Shown: in pieces, positions 6,384 through 7,377 of the stretch
Layout of the letters: each line of letters opens with the position of its first letter
Numbering within the stretch: the first letter of the stretch is position 1
NCBI GenBank assembly: GCA_002085285.1
Contig: NATK01000071.1
Span: 1-7,377 of the forward strand
Direction: 5' to 3'
Source of the DNA: Candidatus Latescibacteria bacterium 4484_7
GTDB lineage: Bacteria; Krumholzibacteriota; Krumholzibacteriia; Krumholzibacteriales; Krumholzibacteriaceae
Length of the DNA stretch: 7,377 nucleotides
Notes under the pieces: generated by a model
Database searches by the model: none
What the model was told of the DNA's origin: nothing
Seen by the model: only the letters and a program-made list of their open reading frames with translations
Translations under genes and position numbers: made by a program

Positions 6384-7377
6384 ATGCCTGCAGGAAACAC
6401 AAAATACGTGTCTTTGATCGCCGCTGTGATAGTCTGCACTGCGGTCTGTCTTGCCGGTTCCGATGTGCTCTCACAGGACGTAGAGAAGGAAGGCTTCGTG
6501 AAGCACAGCGTTGGCCGTGTGAGATTGAGAATCAACGACGACTGTACGATAGGTGCGGTGGGCGGAGGAGCCAGCGCCATCGCGCCGAATAGAAAGGCCG
6601 AGGAGCAGACAAGTGGAGACTGGCTTGCAGACAGCACGAAGGTGTTCATAGGCGGGGTCGGTTTGTACCTGCGGATCGTCGACCCGCTTGCAGGCGTATC
6701 TCGACTGATTCGACCCGGGGATTTCAGAGCGCTCCCGGGCGAGTATTCACACAGATCGTTCTACGAAGGATGCAAATCGGGCAGGCGCTACCCCTACGAG
6801 AGCGCTGACGATGATGACGACGGACTCATAGACGAAGACATAATCGACGGGGAAGACAACGATGGCGACGGACTCATAGACGAAGATTTCGCAGCCGTGA
6901 GTGACAACATGATCGTTACGCAATCTCTCGATGAGGATTGCGGCATCAGGATGATTCAGAACAGTTATGCATGGAGCTATGGGCACATGAGAGACTTCGC
7001 CGGCTTTGAGACGAGGATAAAGATAGATGATGACTCGCCGATTTTAGAGGACGGGGGCACAGGTATAGATATGGCACTCGTATTCAAAACAGGCGCTGCG
7101 AGAGATGGTGCTCAGGCGGAAAAAACCCGCCGTTTCATGGTGTTTTCTCTCGATGGAGTGTCTCGAGGTGGCGATGAAGGGGCGAAGAGGGTCAAGTTCG
7201 TGGCATCGAACGTCGGTGGAACTGGCAACGAGATGGTAGGGGTCTTGCTGCTTGGAGCAAGGAGTCTCGACGGGGAATATTTTTCATCGGAGGCGTATCT
7301 TGCCGAGAAGGGGTTCGCAAAGGACCCGTTTTCAGTGATAGAGTCTGCATACATCGATAATAGGGAAAATGGCAGGA
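6384..7377 (+). CDS. Secreted or surface hypothetical protein with tandem acidic calcium-loop-like repeats, 5' part
   Basis: I do not recognise a named family. The frame is open from ATG 6384 to the window end, giving at least 331 residues. The N-terminus looks like a Sec signal peptide: K7, a hydrophobic stretch SLIAAVIVCTAVCLAG (10-25), and a plausible signal peptidase I site after S30 (VLS|QD). The cysteines at 18 and 22 do not form a convincing lipobox. Residues 142-152 (DDDDDGLIDED) and 158-168 (DNDGDGLIDED) are spaced 16 apart. They match the D-x-D-x-D-G-x-x-D pattern of calcium-binding loops such as thrombospondin type 3 or dockerin-like repeats. The remainder looks like beta-rich extracellular sequence. 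A GAGGA (6368-6372) lies 11 bases before the ATG. A longer TTG start at 6360 is open but would give an odd N-region. The link to gyrase is probably only positional. Similar D-G-L-I-D-E-D-F proteins are known to me from uncultured FCB-type bacteria (memory, unverified). Confidence 0.8.
   Translation, partial: MPAGNTKYVSLIAAVIVCTAVCLAGSDVLSQDVEKEGFVKHSVGRVRLRINDDCTIGAVGGGASAIAPNRKAEEQTSGDWLADSTKVFIGGVGLYLRIVDPLAGVSRLIRPGDFRALPGEYSHRSFYEGCKSGRRYPYESADDDDDGLIDEDIIDGEDNDGDGLIDEDFAAVSDNMIVTQSLDEDCGIRMIQNSYAWSYGHMRDFAGFETRIKIDDDSPILEDGGTGIDMALVFKTGAARDGAQAEKTRRFMVFSLDGVSRGGDEGAKRVKFVASNVGGTGNEMVGVLLLGARSLDGEYFSSEAYLAEKGFAKDPFSVIESAYIDNRENGR
6813..6886 (+). repeat. Two direct repeat units of 26 bases, period 48, in the secreted-protein gene
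   Basis: Positions 6813-6838 and 6861-6886 agree at 25 of 26 bases; the only difference is A6817 versus G6865. They encode the core of the two D-x-D-G-L-I-D-E-D loops. A 21-base stretch (6818-6838 and 6866-6886) is identical, including synonymous positions. This suggests a fairly recent in-frame duplication of 16 codons or gene-conversion-like homogenisation, rather than old convergent acidic loops. Confidence 0.8.

Noticed and set aside
6435..6458. Lipoprotein lipobox around the cysteines at residues 18 and 22
   Set aside because: The residues before each cysteine do not fit L-A/S-G/A-C, and a signal peptidase I site after residue 30 is more plausible.
4847..6649. 600-codon open frame on the minus strand opposite gyrA and the next gene
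   Set aside because: It mirrors a gene proven by GyrA motifs. Antisense openness follows from codon bias, and the translation shows no recognisable domain.

Overview
The window is a chromosomal replication-origin neighbourhood of a bacterium. Every supported gene lies on the + strand, in the order dnaN (3' end only) – recF – dciA-type gene (DUF721) – gyrB – gyrA – secreted hypothetical protein (5' part only). The order recF–DUF721–gyrB–gyrA downstream of dnaN is a classic oriC-proximal arrangement, known for example in mycobacteria, so dnaA and the origin probably lie just upstream of position 1. No RNA genes, CRISPR array, insertion sequence or phage gene was seen.

Layout. Positions 1-240 hold the last 79 codons of the DNA polymerase sliding clamp. 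recF (269-1372) follows after 28 bases and starts with GTG. The 166-base gap 1373-1538 is the main non-coding stretch. It is AT-rich and carries a T-rich run, a weak sigma70-like promoter and an 18-base near-perfect palindrome over the -10 region. It therefore probably separates a dnaN-recF unit from a dciA-gyrB-gyrA unit. dciA (1539-1850) starts with TTG and overlaps gyrB (1847-3757) by four bases (ATGA). gyrA (3812-6301) follows after 54 purine-rich bases with a strong ribosome binding site. A GC-rich inverted repeat starts at the last base of the gyrA stop codon. A secreted or surface protein then begins at 6384 and runs off the window end; it carries two acidic calcium-loop-like repeats.

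How the genes work together. DnaN tethers polymerase. RecF binds at stalled forks and gaps and promotes RecA loading. DciA-type proteins assist the replicative helicase DnaB. GyrB and GyrA form the A2B2 gyrase that removes positive supercoils ahead of forks. The first five genes are thus replication and DNA-topology housekeeping genes. The sixth appears unrelated.

Organism. GC content is moderate, with a strong preference for ATA (Ile) and AGA/AGG (Arg) codons. GyrB is the short type without the large C-terminal insert of gammaproteobacteria. The secreted protein has a D-x-D-x-D-G-L-I-D-E-D tandem of a style I associate from memory with large secreted proteins of uncultured lineages around the Fibrobacterota-Chlorobiota-Bacteroidota group. 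That placement is a tentative inference. I see no convincing undescribed multi-gene system here. The best leads are the secreted protein, the palindrome in the gyrase-operon promoter, and alanine at the quinolone-contact position 83 of GyrA.
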